Part shown: positions 10,801 to 17,389 of the stretch, one piece after another
Position numbering within the stretch: position 1 is the stretch's first letter
Layout of the letters: every line of letters starts with the position of its first letter
Source: Flavobacteriales bacterium UBA7878
Lineage (GTDB): Bacteria; Bacteroidota; Bacteroidia; Flavobacteriales; Schleiferiaceae
Length of the DNA stretch: 57,321 bases
NCBI GenBank assembly: GCA_002501205.1
Contig: DLRW01000096.1
Coordinates: forward strand, 1-57,321
Direction: 5' to 3'
Notes under the pieces: generated by a model
The model's database searches: none
Told to the model about the DNA's origin: nothing
The model's input: the letters and a program-made list of their open reading frames with translations, nothing else
Position numbers and translations under genes: made by a program

Positions 10801-12597
10801 AGCCGTTGGGCTTCCAGAAGTGTGACCTGTATAATCAATATAATCCAAGACGATTTGTTGAGCGCCGTCTTCCATGCTCCCTGCATTACTTACATCGGTT
10901 CTTGCATAATGGTATTCAACATAGTTGCCCCAAACATCAATGATCTTACACAACTTCCACTCTGCAATGTCACTTGCCGCATTCTTTTGCTTCCTTAATA
11001 CCGCATTTGCAGCCACTGTAGACCCGTCATAGGTGCCATAGAAAAACCTTGTTCCTGAAGCATCTTGCTCAATCCAAACATAATCATCCGGGCCTGTTCC
11101 TTTCCGGATTAAATCTTTGTACCCCGTCCGAGTTCGTTCGAAATACCGGACATCTCCAGAAGAGCGATTATACACTTCACGGTTAGCCCTTCTACCCCCT
11201 TGAGAACTGGCCTGCTCATTATATTCATTTTCTTCGAACAAAGGCTCCCCATTCATTGTGTAGGACTCCGTTTGAATTTGGCTATCATACTCAGGTACTC
11301 CCCATTTTGTGTCTACAGAAATACTAGGCACACCTATGTTCCAGCCATAACCAGCCCAGGAACTTCCGCCTTCTGAATTGTAACTTAGACTCAACTGTGG
11401 TTGCATGCCCTTTCTTCCCGCAGGAATTTCAAAAGGATAAGAAAGGCTCGCCTCGCCAGTTTGACTTATACTTGGAGGCTGCATTAAATTCATCCCCGAA
11501 GCCGGATTAGCAGGCTTGATATCCTGAATCATAGTAGGTGCAAAGGCACTAGCCTCAGGCATTTCTGGGGATTTAATCAAGGCCCCAAAATATTGGGTCT
11601 GCCCCTTATTGGGCACAAAGGCAATTTCCCCATTGGTATCAATAGAATCAATCGCTACTCCCTGCCAGGATTTTGTTCTGTAATCAAAATAATAAACTTG
11701 TAACTCGTTTAATTTCTGTTGGGAATTTAGTTGGGCGATGTTCAGCTTAAAGCCAATTTGCTCCGCTTGGGCCGCTACTTGTGGTGAGGGCTGATAGGCC
11801 TTGGCTCCCGAAGTAATATTGATAATCCCTTGCGGTAAAACCGGCATTTCCACCTCGCGTAGGCGATAGGCTTGCACGGTTTCCATCGCGGGTATAGCCT
11901 GGAAATAAGTAGGGTCTTCCACCACCACTCTTTCCAATCGTGGACTTTGCATGGCTCCATCCGCCTGACGTTGGAATTCCAGTTTTGGGCTCTTAATCTG
12001 AGCGGAGATCCCTAAGCCACTGGGAACGGTAAATCGCAAATAGTTTAAGCCCTCCTTTAAATCAGAAGCCGCGATTTTCTCGCGTACCTGATGCCAGCGA
12101 TCATCCTTCACCAGGCTTCTTTCCCCAAAGGTCTCATTCGAGTTAAAACTCTTGGCTAAACTGCGACCGTCTTCAACCCCATTAACCTCATAAGTCAAAT
12201 AAACCGAAGACCAATCGGCAGACTTAAAGTTTTTGGGTAATTGAAAATTGAAAATATCATCCTGAGGATCGTTCAAGGGCATATTGAGCTCCATCCCGAT
12301 TAATGCCTCCTCTTCCAGGGCTGGCACGGCAAAGCTTTGTACCTCACTAAGATCTAGCAACTCATTCTCCTGAACAGGTTGGGTTTGATGGATTGGAGTG
12401 TTCCTTCGAGTGCCACTATTAGCCTTGCTCAGGCTTCGGGATTCTTTATTTATATGGCCCGATTTAGTTAAGGTCGGACTTATAGGCTGCACTTCTCCCC
12501 AATGACTCAGGGCACGGGCACTGGCATGAAGATCATTGAATAAAAAGAAAAATACGAGTAGACAGGAAGCTACTTGGCTTATACGATCAGTTTTCAT
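1828..12597 (-). CDS. Giant exported SpvB/TcB-TcC-like RHS repeat protein (3589 aa)
   Basis: Residues 1-26 form a Sec signal peptide. Around 385-480 lies an SpvB-type region (SLSYPFEIPAGRKGMQPQ, then YNSEGG...WAGYGW). Six FG-GAP/VCBS-like motifs of the DxNxDGxPD kind appear near residues 779, 871, 1562, 1659, 1743 and 1837. Near 1950 is the TcB-like signature YEYVYDGGF...RERDFLGF. YD/RHS repeats (YDxxGRL/YDLLGNV type) fill about 2540-3290, followed by the RHS-associated core near 3318-3380 (RFNGKEWDEETGNFYYGARY, then NPLRMIDPTG). The last ~210 residues are a variable tip. Known Tc B-C proteins build a shell around a C-terminal effector that is cleaved after the core; the same layout is visible here as one fused chain. 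The tip is glycine/beta-rich, ends in KKKK and matches no toxin family I know. No T9SS sorting domain is present on this chain. The gene starts 6 bp after the upstream T9SS protein gene. Confidence 0.93.
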   Translation of the reverse strand: MKTDRISQVASCLLVFFFLFNDLHASARALSHWGEVQPISPTLTKSGHINKESRSLSKANSGTRRNTPIHQTQPVQENELLDLSEVQSFAVPALEEEALIGMELNMPLNDPQDDIFNFQLPKNFKSADWSSVYLTYEVNGVEDGRSLAKSFNSNETFGERSLVKDDRWHQVREKIAASDLKEGLNYLRFTVPSGLGISAQIKSPKLEFQRQADGAMQSPRLERVVVEDPTYFQAIPAMETVQAYRLREVEMPVLPQGIINITSGAKAYQPSPQVAAQAEQIGFKLNIAQLNSQQKLNELQVYYFDYRTKSWQGVAIDSIDTNGEIAFVPNKGQTQYFGALIKSPEMPEASAFAPTMIQDIKPANPASGMNLMQPPSISQTGEASLSYPFEIPAGRKGMQPQLSLSYNSEGGSSWAGYGWNIGVPSISVDTKWGVPEYDSQIQTESYTMNGEPLFEENEYNEQASSQGGRRANREVYNRSSGDVRYFERTRTGYKDLIRKGTGPDDYVWIEQDASGTRFFYGTYDGSTVAANAVLRKQKNAASDIAEWKLCKIIDVWGNYVEYHYARTDVSNAGSMEDGAQQIVLDYIDYTGHTSGSPTAKYKVEFNSSNNRPDARLMANYGFLVYDDYQLDDIKVYYGAQLIKSYDFAYVSNDTTLYKNRLSGIEEYRSGTLFHGHDFEYYDPAIGFEETPEYVKHNVEIQALFPQISDELRGVEKTLVFNSPELPISKSTSFGINSKLSLGTGYAPLPQEKKPGKNMAFSANIGGGISKSYQRQGLRDMNGDGIPDLYEHTLSGDYYYPITINEDGNLVKGTQLKIDQEVFNKSYSTSFDYGFDFVGELSIPGIISINVNYGQNWNRSWSTTYQYLTDYNADGLPDLVRPVGDNDYIYFGTLDDMGNLQYTEHSDATLNPIVTGATPPADPDQEPIKDLQLVRPWIAPFTGTIDIDGSAALRGSNTGPVKVAIEYNKAFMGSGFQTVAAGSPVNMSFSSVSVQEGDTIFFRTSSGDNGYNDLLEWDPGITYTNHSSTKRDGAGTDFTETSAAGSFLLSGQQPVEIPSELDFKLSWPSLSISTGLSDDVVFEVGIALMNRARGEYEYEWTYQYVLEAGTTNTITEGMFTKANASYPNASFFNTYGSAEDMLSGISTDEYEAFLSFKVKSTSTVNWQSIDWRPKVEIDMASCLNGPPGNPVRYPVVGYGVFNRLVEHNPPAAFSVNPGSTYRIWPAIGTVNYSQFYSTEEFSAHTNYGVDIYKTVYLVQKIDGTLVAKCAIRFNVDQSYAVYALDDDGTLLGTISSRLAYPSSGAYQFPGYAVDGKDVYLEVYSTDQSLAEYWSTLVGAYELVDLGKKSFFKLKDLYPSIYAQNPNLLADQMQHWGYFGWSEPDLTKFIHKADIKMPTMALATSVNYLSDTQPGNEEDVSGLSSLFPDIDELLFVPVSPYRGEYGAGLRDYTRDYSPYTPYSLDRYSVLESHLGFFGKDGVQAPGKYLEPDLDLGPSQSPPSGTDIAYGIKQRSESYTKGINFGGGIGVPLDWTNLGTSYTNSRLASGSQYYGEPTRQLMDLNGDGYPDLWGGDASLEARVTNPLGGLQTSAITYTGGYKGQSVSSSGSVSVSSGSFLNQDMRFVKTEDKSATSTLSLGGGFNTTSSETKISWKDINGDGLVDKVKDYGAANQKVSLNLGYSMSSYAPMSSLVKDQQQQMSVNLSNGLQLIDRSGGSQNESFKFGINVNRILNYGKIEYLDVTKDGLPDKLIYSTSGNIIGFELNTGSGFSVYSISPSPTLDEPMSESVSTGISASFAAPTISFTIPATSIKLNINVEASPNVSFNSSQAAFMDMNGDGAPDFVVNDGSDELAVYYNKIGEGNRLKTVTNDLGGTFTIDYELVGNKVGYHEPRVKTHRSSDNQLVFWDMPMGKWVMKTVTVDDGLHAVVDAVDVDGVDVRVYEYVYDGGFKSRRERDFLGFSRLEVIQPKFEFGLPDGAYVNASIPQGYKRVSIDANNDLEFIEQRFYSQVLLYEPFADPDFEGRKRYEYKHKVLKDEIHLLNFDISYKLENLLNSADTYIETDEYQKMISHKHNTIEYYLVDQVLDFNETETSSPVVWGEIGETNTLFPAIVNEQTVVRPIVDSVDVFTSASAPSTYFHQSSQFSAEYDNYFNITRYEKGEASTSTSVSTSVVDTIHHYYYETKSFDVLIEDLIDNSTTEFQTVTLTGLDIPNAMVFEVSYTADPAYLVDTIIIESYWDPTVPDCGGPMFTGEGREPSVTIDFKKPVHDMIFIEEDNYNVTYSADLIALMQYFDPQTGINTSDAVNVLKKHEIYEGATSNPVSRYSEVSALVSGKGVPSELKQKLAGGAEAVTNITFDIYGNVTQFLGPLDANSQRADINLSYDSDVESYVVEVENQFNDKAYYDYDLKNGNLLRSIDLNGYPLHYVYDGLFRLTEVWAPREYYAHLENSASYATLTFEYDLDGYNPASNDPLKKVPVAITSRNVNAPASNYAGLTNPAVNPASAVPSLSSSALNNPMRTAIFVDGFGQVVQSRNERSGNSGTGNFQIEREVSGFSCINEMGWTRLSRWSFLEEASILPDFKELNLVELSGNKVHTGDPAKNQEIKYDLLGRVQYTSVFPGSGGNIQTEFNYYQSTDAFGEGTDLMVTESKLIGVASIPDMYKQMFTDGRGFQVMQVGFKGAGYSSPEITVFDYNNLGELESSTNETGLSTTYTYDNFGRLTEENHPDRGLSKFTYDLAGNLLKTETPATGTTGITRTYFKGRLLTVEYPQTGNLNDVTYTYGTKGDGKNGAGRIVKIEQGNGFKEDQYKYDLLGNVVYERKLIQVPTAGDRKFTTHFSYDSWGRILDMTYPDGEQVSYSYDFCANLTAMDGTLPGMTSSYSILDTILYDGLGNREYIVYGNGTSTQLQIDNTRRLSNVQLESNSGQLLNKSFAYDIRGNIANIENTANNVTVNGNSLGGAYSFDNIEYDGLNQITSVDQNYQVQSGGTTTVVHDITQTMSYNSVGRLATKILTDNAGGISNYNFTYSYDTTNGKDHQITQVANSLGKGYQLDYNNVGSIIQRKEIGGSGTNQIEDFCWNEHQTLRGVKKGDNDHADLAHYVYDDAGERVLKTIITGSLVNTNSQGQTVLSLESPTVYVNPYFIASHYEEAVLISKHYYMGDQRISSALSHLVDSAGFVSGIGYEGGNMSLATDAVIQDMQATMDCLYDVSVELDWEAMLAQPSLTDGVTLAVYCEDDLDPTICACEQSTFVAQVAGNIDCSEIAVMYWYHPDYLGSVEFITDMRGDAYQFFHNTIWGENLQNQMAFNYRSFSSRFRFNGKEWDEETGNFYYGARYYDPRISVWLSVDPWRNKYPDLSPYNFVAGNPLRMIDPTGKGPDDIINGGTLKEATKTAKKPPLASILYYRSKYRLQGFFKKLSNFFDEYDFKRKGSTTVDIGIGAGLKTKYFGGSINIISAQLFKGSFDSSREQNWQVDDHIFDGDINVTNGVSLSLGGEGNLSLVNVSLKQSQDLYLDSDTDVSSTNYKQSNSVNLLNTQLHGAENKDIGGKASWGLSVDVSDGVMIKTSGNLKAIIGASWDFSFGFEKKKK

Positions 12598-12603
12598 AAG
12601 GTC

Positions 12604-14283
12604 TTAGAAGCGTTTCTTAACGGTCAGTTTTTGGCTATAGGCTTGATCCTGGCTGTGGAAAATAAAGGTGTAGGCGCCAGGGATTCCTACGCGGAAGGTC
12701 CATTCTTGCAGATCAGATTGAATGCTTATTTCCTCTTGATGCATCAACCTTCCTTGAGGATCATATACCTCTATACGAAGACTTTCATCAATTGGGAATT
12801 CATGAAATTCGAAGTGGGCCTTTTCACCGGTGAAGCCGGGATTGGGATAAACTACAATACGCTGACCTTCCTCATAGGAAATAGAAGAAGCTTGGTTGCT
12901 GGCCACAAAACGAATTCCGCCTTGAGCACTATCCGGGCCTGCCACTAAAAAGTCTCCTTTGGCATCACCTTCCTGGCTTTTCACCCATAGGTCATACTGC
13001 CCACTACCTACCTCAATCAGTAAAGGCGTTTCGTACATGGTAGTATCATACTGAGCTTCACCTTGCAAGGCATTTAATTGTACCTCAACCGGTAATTGAC
13101 CGGGATCTACATTTAGCGCCATTAGGCCCGGCCCTTGCGGCATAATACCTACACTGGCAGTATCATCACAGCTATTACCCTTCACGCGAAAGCGGTAAAT
13201 ACGATTGGCTTTGAGATCGGCTAATGCCAGAGCCATTGCTAAATCCGATCCAAATTGAACCGACTTCACTGAAATGGTATCCAGGCCATCAGTCAAGATG
13301 ATGGTATCATTAAATGTGGAATTCTGATGTTGGGGATAATACAATCTCAAACTATCCGCAGGGGATTGAAAATTTTGGGTACGTAGGCGCCAGGCGGTAA
13401 TTGGGAATTGTTGATTGAGGTATAGCTCACAATCAAAAGTCTCACTTTGGTCGATTCGCTTGGAAAGCACCATAAAAGAACCTTCATGCATATAGCGCTG
13501 GGGCATGGTCCCAAAGGGCACGATGGTATCCAAGGCTACAATTAAAGAATCCTCATGATAGGCTACGGTCTGGCTTTGTTGTAATCCGGAGAAAGGAAAA
13601 TTTCCCAGGGCAATTACTTCGCGGTCGTACACCTTATCTCTTTGGGGCGTCCAATAATAACTCGAAGTACTGTCCCCTGGATAACTGCGTAAGCTTTTAT
13701 CCTCATTCTTAGTAGTGGGAATGGAGTACTTCAAAGAAAGGTAAGCCTCCATTAAGCGCATTTCCTGCTTGGAGAAAAAGCGATTGTAGGCGATAACTTC
13801 AGCCACCTCAAACATATTGGTGTCAATCTGAGGCGCCACTGCCACACCACCGCGCATACGATAAGCGGGGAAGGAAGCCGATAATATTAAGGGACGGTTC
13901 TGATCGGGCACAAATTCTCTCCCAGCCCCACGATATAAAATTTCAGTATCGGTAATCTCTAAACCTTTACAGCGCAAATAACTCTTGCCAGAAGGTTGAT
14001 TGTATAGAGGCCTTACTACTAAAAAGATACTATGCCCTCTTTCCGGTAATCGCGCGAATTTCTTTAAAGCGCTGCTCACCGAGTCATTGGATAGTATCGG
14101 ATGATTGCCAATTAATCCAGAAGGAATGGAAATCTGATTAGGATTAAAGGGTTGTGCCGGCTGGTTGTACCAAATATCCGGTTGACCTAATTCAGTTTGA
14201 GCTTGCTGAATTTGTGGAAAGAGGAAAACAAGGCCTGCTATAAGCAGACCTTTCCCCAGGCGGTTAAACTGAGTACAAAGCAT
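12604..14283 (-). CDS. T9SS type A sorting-domain surface protein with LamG-like N-terminal domain
   Basis: This 559-residue protein has an N-terminal signal peptide (residues 1-29, ending QIQQAQ). Residues ~60-200 look like the concanavalin/LamG-type domain common in Bacteroidota surface proteins, with the tell-tale EVIAYNRFFSKQEMRLMEAY followed by LSLKYSIPT. The C-terminal ~80 residues form a T9SS sorting domain (IVVYPNPGF...LRIEVYDPQGRLM...KLTVKKRF). Such proteins are exported by Sec and then placed on the surface or released by the type IX machinery. It is the first gene of the RHS operon: its stop lies 6 bp before the RHS start. That pairing suggests a surface partner or carrier for the RHS protein, which has no sorting signal itself; this is inference. 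Confidence 0.85.
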   Translation of the reverse strand: MLCTQFNRLGKGLLIAGLVFLFPQIQQAQTELGQPDIWYNQPAQPFNPNQISIPSGLIGNHPILSNDSVSSALKKFARLPERGHSIFLVVRPLYNQPSGKSYLRCKGLEITDTEILYRGAGREFVPDQNRPLILSASFPAYRMRGGVAVAPQIDTNMFEVAEVIAYNRFFSKQEMRLMEAYLSLKYSIPTTKNEDKSLRSYPGDSTSSYYWTPQRDKVYDREVIALGNFPFSGLQQSQTVAYHEDSLIVALDTIVPFGTMPQRYMHEGSFMVLSKRIDQSETFDCELYLNQQFPITAWRLRTQNFQSPADSLRLYYPQHQNSTFNDTIILTDGLDTISVKSVQFGSDLAMALALADLKANRIYRFRVKGNSCDDTASVGIMPQGPGLMALNVDPGQLPVEVQLNALQGEAQYDTTMYETPLLIEVGSGQYDLWVKSQEGDAKGDFLVAGPDSAQGGIRFVASNQASSISYEEGQRIVVYPNPGFTGEKAHFEFHEFPIDESLRIEVYDPQGRLMHQEEISIQSDLQEWTFRVGIPGAYTFIFHSQDQAYSQKLTVKKRF

Positions 14284-14665
14284 AGATTAATTATAAGGTC
14301 TATGCCTTTGACTTAAAATCAAAAACAAGGTTGTCTAAAAAGAATTAGGAAACTCCCACACCCCCATAATTCAACCTTAAGACAAAGGCTAAAAAATACT
14401 TTCTGTGGCGAATGTAAAAGAATGAGTTGAAAATGAGGGCGCCTATATTTACCGCTCTATCGGAAAAATAGTCCGGTGTGTATCAACATACTGTATACCA
14501 AGCCCTAAGACCTGCTTTGTCAATATAGTTTGACAGCTTAATTTAACTTTAGCCACAAAAATTAATATTGCCATGAGGCATCATGCTCGCTTGATAATCC
14601 ATTTTACTGAGAGGCGGGAATACTTTATTATTACAAGCCTATTTGTAAACCTTGATACACTGCTT
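14284..14665. other. Divergent intergenic region, 382 bp, no gene seen
   Basis: This gap separates the minus-strand RHS operon from a plus-strand lipoprotein gene, so it must carry both promoters. A partial match to the Bacteroidota -7 box on the plus strand (TAACTTTA, around 14550) lies inside it, but spacing to an upstream TTG is poor. No clear TAnnTTTG was found for the RHS operon. No RNA gene or ORF with good support is present; an in-frame ATG at 14573 would extend the downstream lipoprotein with 31 residues ahead of its signal peptide and was not used. Confidence 0.5.
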
Positions 14666-15091
14666 ATGCGCTTAAAGCTCTCTATCCTCTTTATTCTAGC
14701 CATTTTTCTAAGCTCATGCGAAAAAGATGAGCCCCTAAGTCGCACCTATGTTGATAAATGGATTGGCTCCTATTCCGGTTACTCAGATGTAGACATTTAC
14801 CCCTTTGGAGGCACCCCCACCCTCTCTATTGCAGACTGCAGTATTGAAGCTAAGAAAAGTACCGTGGTAAATGCTATCGACTTCACGATGAACATTGATG
14901 GCTATAAGCCTCTAACAATTGATGCACTTCCTATTGATGCCGATGGAAAAGGCTCCGGGAACTATGAGGAAAACAACAACTATATCAGCTATACAGTCGA
15001 ATTCAATGGCCGGGCCCTGGAGATTTATTACAAGATTGTTAATGGCGGCGGCTTTATTGACCTCCGAATGAAGGTTGCTAAAACCAATTAG
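14666..15091 (+). CDS. Small hypothetical lipoprotein
   Basis: The ATG at 14666 gives MRLKLSILFILAIFLSSCEK, a typical lipoprotein signal with cysteine at residue 18; the longer frame from 14573 places 31 residues ahead of the signal and is unlikely. The mature protein (~124 residues) is beta-rich (YSGYSDVDIYPF, YISYTVEFNGRALEIYY), resembling the small calycin-like or lipocalin-like lipoproteins frequent in Bacteroidota, but no family is recognised. It converges on pth, and the two stop codons share the four bases TTAG at 15088-15091. Confidence 0.7.
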   Translation: MRLKLSILFILAIFLSSCEKDEPLSRTYVDKWIGSYSGYSDVDIYPFGGTPTLSIADCSIEAKKSTVVNAIDFTMNIDGYKPLTIDALPIDADGKGSGNYEENNNYISYTVEFNGRALEIYYKIVNGGGFIDLRMKVAKTN

Positions 15092-15651
15092 CCATTAAAC
15101 TGATTCATGGTAATCTGAGGACCTGCTAAAGCAAAGCTCTCAATGGCCTGAGCGGCCTTATCAATGCGTGGGTTTACGATATCCCATTGCGAGGGAGTCC
15201 AGCGACCTAATACATAGTCTACCTGGCGACCGCGAGGAAAATCGCTGCCAATTCCAAATCGGAGGCGAGCATAGTCTTGTCTGCCTAATACCTGATTGAT
15301 GTTTTTAAGGCCATTCTGACCGCCGTCACTTCCCTTAAGCTTTAAACGCAAGGTTCCGGGATCGAGGGCTAAATCATCAACTACCACCAATAACTGATGC
15401 AATGGAATTTTTTCTTGTTGAAGCCAGTAATTTACCGCCTTACCACTGAGATTCATATAGGTGGTAGGCTTAATAAGAATGAGCTTCTTGTTCTTTACTT
15501 TCAGCTCGGCGCGACTGGCATAGCGCTCCGTAGAAAAAGAAGTGCCGGAGCCAGCAATAAGCCGGTCCAGCACATCAAATCCTATATTATGACGGGTTCC
15601 CTCATACTCTGGCCCAATATTTCCTAATCCGGCTATGAGGTAAGTGGACAC
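15088..15651 (-). CDS. pth: Peptidyl-tRNA hydrolase
   Basis: This 187-residue enzyme releases tRNA from peptidyl-tRNA that drops off the ribosome. The family hallmarks are visible: YLIAGLGNIGPEYEGTRHNI near the N-terminus with Asn11 and catalytic His21, KPTTYMNLSGKAV, VVVDDLALDPGTLRLKLKGS and GSDGGQNGLKNI. Length matches the bacterial family. It is the third gene of prs-rplY-pth, 11 bp after rplY, an arrangement widespread in Bacteroidota and other phyla. Its stop overlaps that of the convergent lipoprotein gene. Confidence 0.97.
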   Translation of the reverse strand: MSTYLIAGLGNIGPEYEGTRHNIGFDVLDRLIAGSGTSFSTERYASRAELKVKNKKLILIKPTTYMNLSGKAVNYWLQQEKIPLHQLLVVVDDLALDPGTLRLKLKGSDGGQNGLKNINQVLGRQDYARLRFGIGSDFPRGRQVDYVLGRWTPSQWDIVNPRIDKAAQAIESFALAGPQITMNQFNG

Positions 15652-15662
15652 CCGAAAAAAGC

Positions 15663-16286
15663 TTAGGCTTCAGCAGACTCTTCAGTCGCAGCTTCAGCAC
15701 CTTCACCTTCGCCTTCTTCTTCATCGTTGCTATCATCAACAGCATTACGAGAAGTACGAACAGCTACTACGGTACGTCCACCATCACCCAGAATTTCGAA
15801 TCCTTCAGTTTTAACGTCTTTCACACGTAAAGACTGACCAATACGAAGGCTTTCGATATTGAGATCAATTACTCCGGGAAGGTTTTCTTCAGTACCTAAT
15901 ACTTTAACGCGACGTAAGGTGAATTTCAACTTACCACCATTACGTACACCACGAGCATTACCTACCAGGTTAATGGGCACAGTAGCTTCGAATGGCTTAC
16001 CATCAGTAATCTGGAAGAAGTCTACATGCTCTACTTCGCTGCTTACAGGGTGGAACTGAGAATCGCGAACCACGCACTTATATTCGGTACCGTCTACATT
16101 GATAACCACCATTAAGGCTTCGGCAGTGTAGAGTAATTCTTGGAAGTTACGGCTGTCGGTATAAAAGTGAATGTTTTGACCGGCTCCGTAGATCACGCAA
16201 GGAACCATACCCTCACGACGCAACAACTTGGCGCTCTTCGTGCCGAGCTCCTCTCTTGATTTACCCTCGATGCTAATTGATCTCAT
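15663..16286 (-). CDS. rplY: 50S ribosomal protein L25/general stress protein Ctc
   Basis: This is the long (CTC-type) form of L25, which binds 5S rRNA. Residues 1-90 form the L25 domain (REELGTKSAKLLRREGMVPC, VIYGAGQNIHFY), residues ~95-180 the second beta domain (FEATVPINLVGNARGVRNGG). The C-terminus is a strongly acidic, low-complexity tail (DDSNDEEEGEGEGAEAATEE) typical of Bacteroidota L25. It lies 14 bp downstream of prs and 11 bp upstream of pth, so all three are likely one transcript. Confidence 0.97.
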   Translation of the reverse strand: MRSISIEGKSREELGTKSAKLLRREGMVPCVIYGAGQNIHFYTDSRNFQELLYTAEALMVVINVDGTEYKCVVRDSQFHPVSSEVEHVDFFQITDGKPFEATVPINLVGNARGVRNGGKLKFTLRRVKVLGTEENLPGVIDLNIESLRIGQSLRVKDVKTEGFEILGDGGRTVVAVRTSRNAVDDSNDEEEGEGEGAEAATEESAEA

Positions 16287-16300
16287 TGTATCTGGGAATT

Positions 16301-17236
16301 TTAATTTTCTAAAAAGTGTGAACTGATTGATTCATGATGATGCACCTTATGCATCACACCCGCAAATAACTCGGCAATCGAAAGTACCTCGATCTTATCC
16401 GATTTGTGTTCTTGAGGGATGGTATCGGTAATTACCAAGCGGCTAAGCTTGGATTTTTCGATTCTTTCTATGGCCTTTCCAGAAAGTACACCGTGCGTAC
16501 AATAAGCTTGTACACTCTTCGCACCTTTGGCCAATAACATATCGGCAGCCTTGGTTAAAGTTCCTGCAGTATCAACCATATCGTCAATCAATACCACATT
16601 ACGACCTTCTACCTCACCAATTACTGTCATCTTATCGATCACATTGGCTTTCTTACGCTGCTTATAGCAAATCACCACTTCGCTCTCTAACCATTTAGCA
16701 TAGTTATTGGCTCGTTTAGAACCTCCCATATCAGGAGAAGCGATGGTTAAATCTTCCAGTTTCTGGCCTTTAATGTGAGGTACGAAAATGCTGGAAGCAA
16801 ATACGTGGTCCACCGGAACTTCGAAGAAACCTTGAATTTGATCTGCGTGTAAGTCCATAGTCATGATGCGGGTAGCACCAGCGGCCATCAATAAATTAGC
16901 CACCATTTTGGCTCCAATGGGAACTCGTGACTTGTCTTTACGATCCTGACGCGCCCATCCAAAGTATGGCATCACAACGGTAATGTGCTTAGCTGAGGCA
17001 CGCTTGGCTGCATCACACATTAAAAGCAACTCCATTAAATTATCACTGGGTTGCATAGTTGAGCCTACCAAGAATACCCGACCCCCGCGAACGGTCTCCT
17101 CGAAAGAAGGTTGAAACTCCCCGTCGCTGAATTCATTGATCTCCACCTTTCCCAATGGCAAGCCGTAAGCATCAGCCATTTTCTGGGCAATCTCCATTGA
17201 ATTCCTTGTCGCAAAAATTTTCGCTTGTGGTGTCAA
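16301..17236 (-). CDS. prs: Ribose-phosphate pyrophosphokinase (PRPP synthetase)
   Basis: This enzyme makes PRPP from ribose 5-phosphate and ATP for purine, pyrimidine, NAD, His and Trp synthesis. Visible hallmarks are the flexible loop PYFGWARQDRKDKSRVPIGA, MDLHADQIQGFF, and the PRPP-binding signature VVLIDDMVDTAGTLTKAADM. At 311 residues it is full length. The start at 17236 is a TTG (TPQAKIFATRNS follows); the next in-frame ATG (residue 14) would cut the first beta strand, so TTG is preferred. Other PRPP users or purine genes in the window are purF and purD. Confidence 0.96.
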   Translation of the reverse strand: MTPQAKIFATRNSMEIAQKMADAYGLPLGKVEINEFSDGEFQPSFEETVRGGRVFLVGSTMQPSDNLMELLLMCDAAKRASAKHITVVMPYFGWARQDRKDKSRVPIGAKMVANLLMAAGATRIMTMDLHADQIQGFFEVPVDHVFASSIFVPHIKGQKLEDLTIASPDMGGSKRANNYAKWLESEVVICYKQRKKANVIDKMTVIGEVEGRNVVLIDDMVDTAGTLTKAADMLLAKGAKSVQAYCTHGVLSGKAIERIEKSKLSRLVITDTIPQEHKSDKIEVLSIAELFAGVMHKVHHHESISSHFLEN

Positions 17237-17377
17237 GTGTCTAAAACTTTGGAATTGACTATTTTATACTTCCTTAAAAAAGGGCTGCAAATGTAACTAA
17301 TTCTATCTTAAGTTATCAACAAGATTCAGGAATAATCTGTCGACAATTTTTTATCCTGCGCTCCCGCCCGAAAATTT

Positions 17378-17385
17378 TAAATTTG
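17378..17385 (+). promoter_or_regulatory. Promoter -7 box TAAATTTG before the ACMSD-like gene
   Basis: A perfect TAnnTTTG match ends 4 bp before the ATG at 17390. If the transcript begins the usual 4-7 bases after this box, the mRNA is leaderless or nearly so. No convincing TTG lies at the usual distance upstream. Confidence 0.5.
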
Positions 17386-17389
17386 ACCC

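Noticed and set aside
12574..12948. 124-residue plus-strand ORF across the T9SS/RHS gene junction
   Set aside because: It runs antisense to two well-supported genes and the composition looks like a reversed coding frame.
14573..14665. Upstream extension of the small lipoprotein from ATG 14573
   Set aside because: It would bury the lipoprotein signal 31 residues inside the protein; the ATG at 14666 gives a perfect signal.
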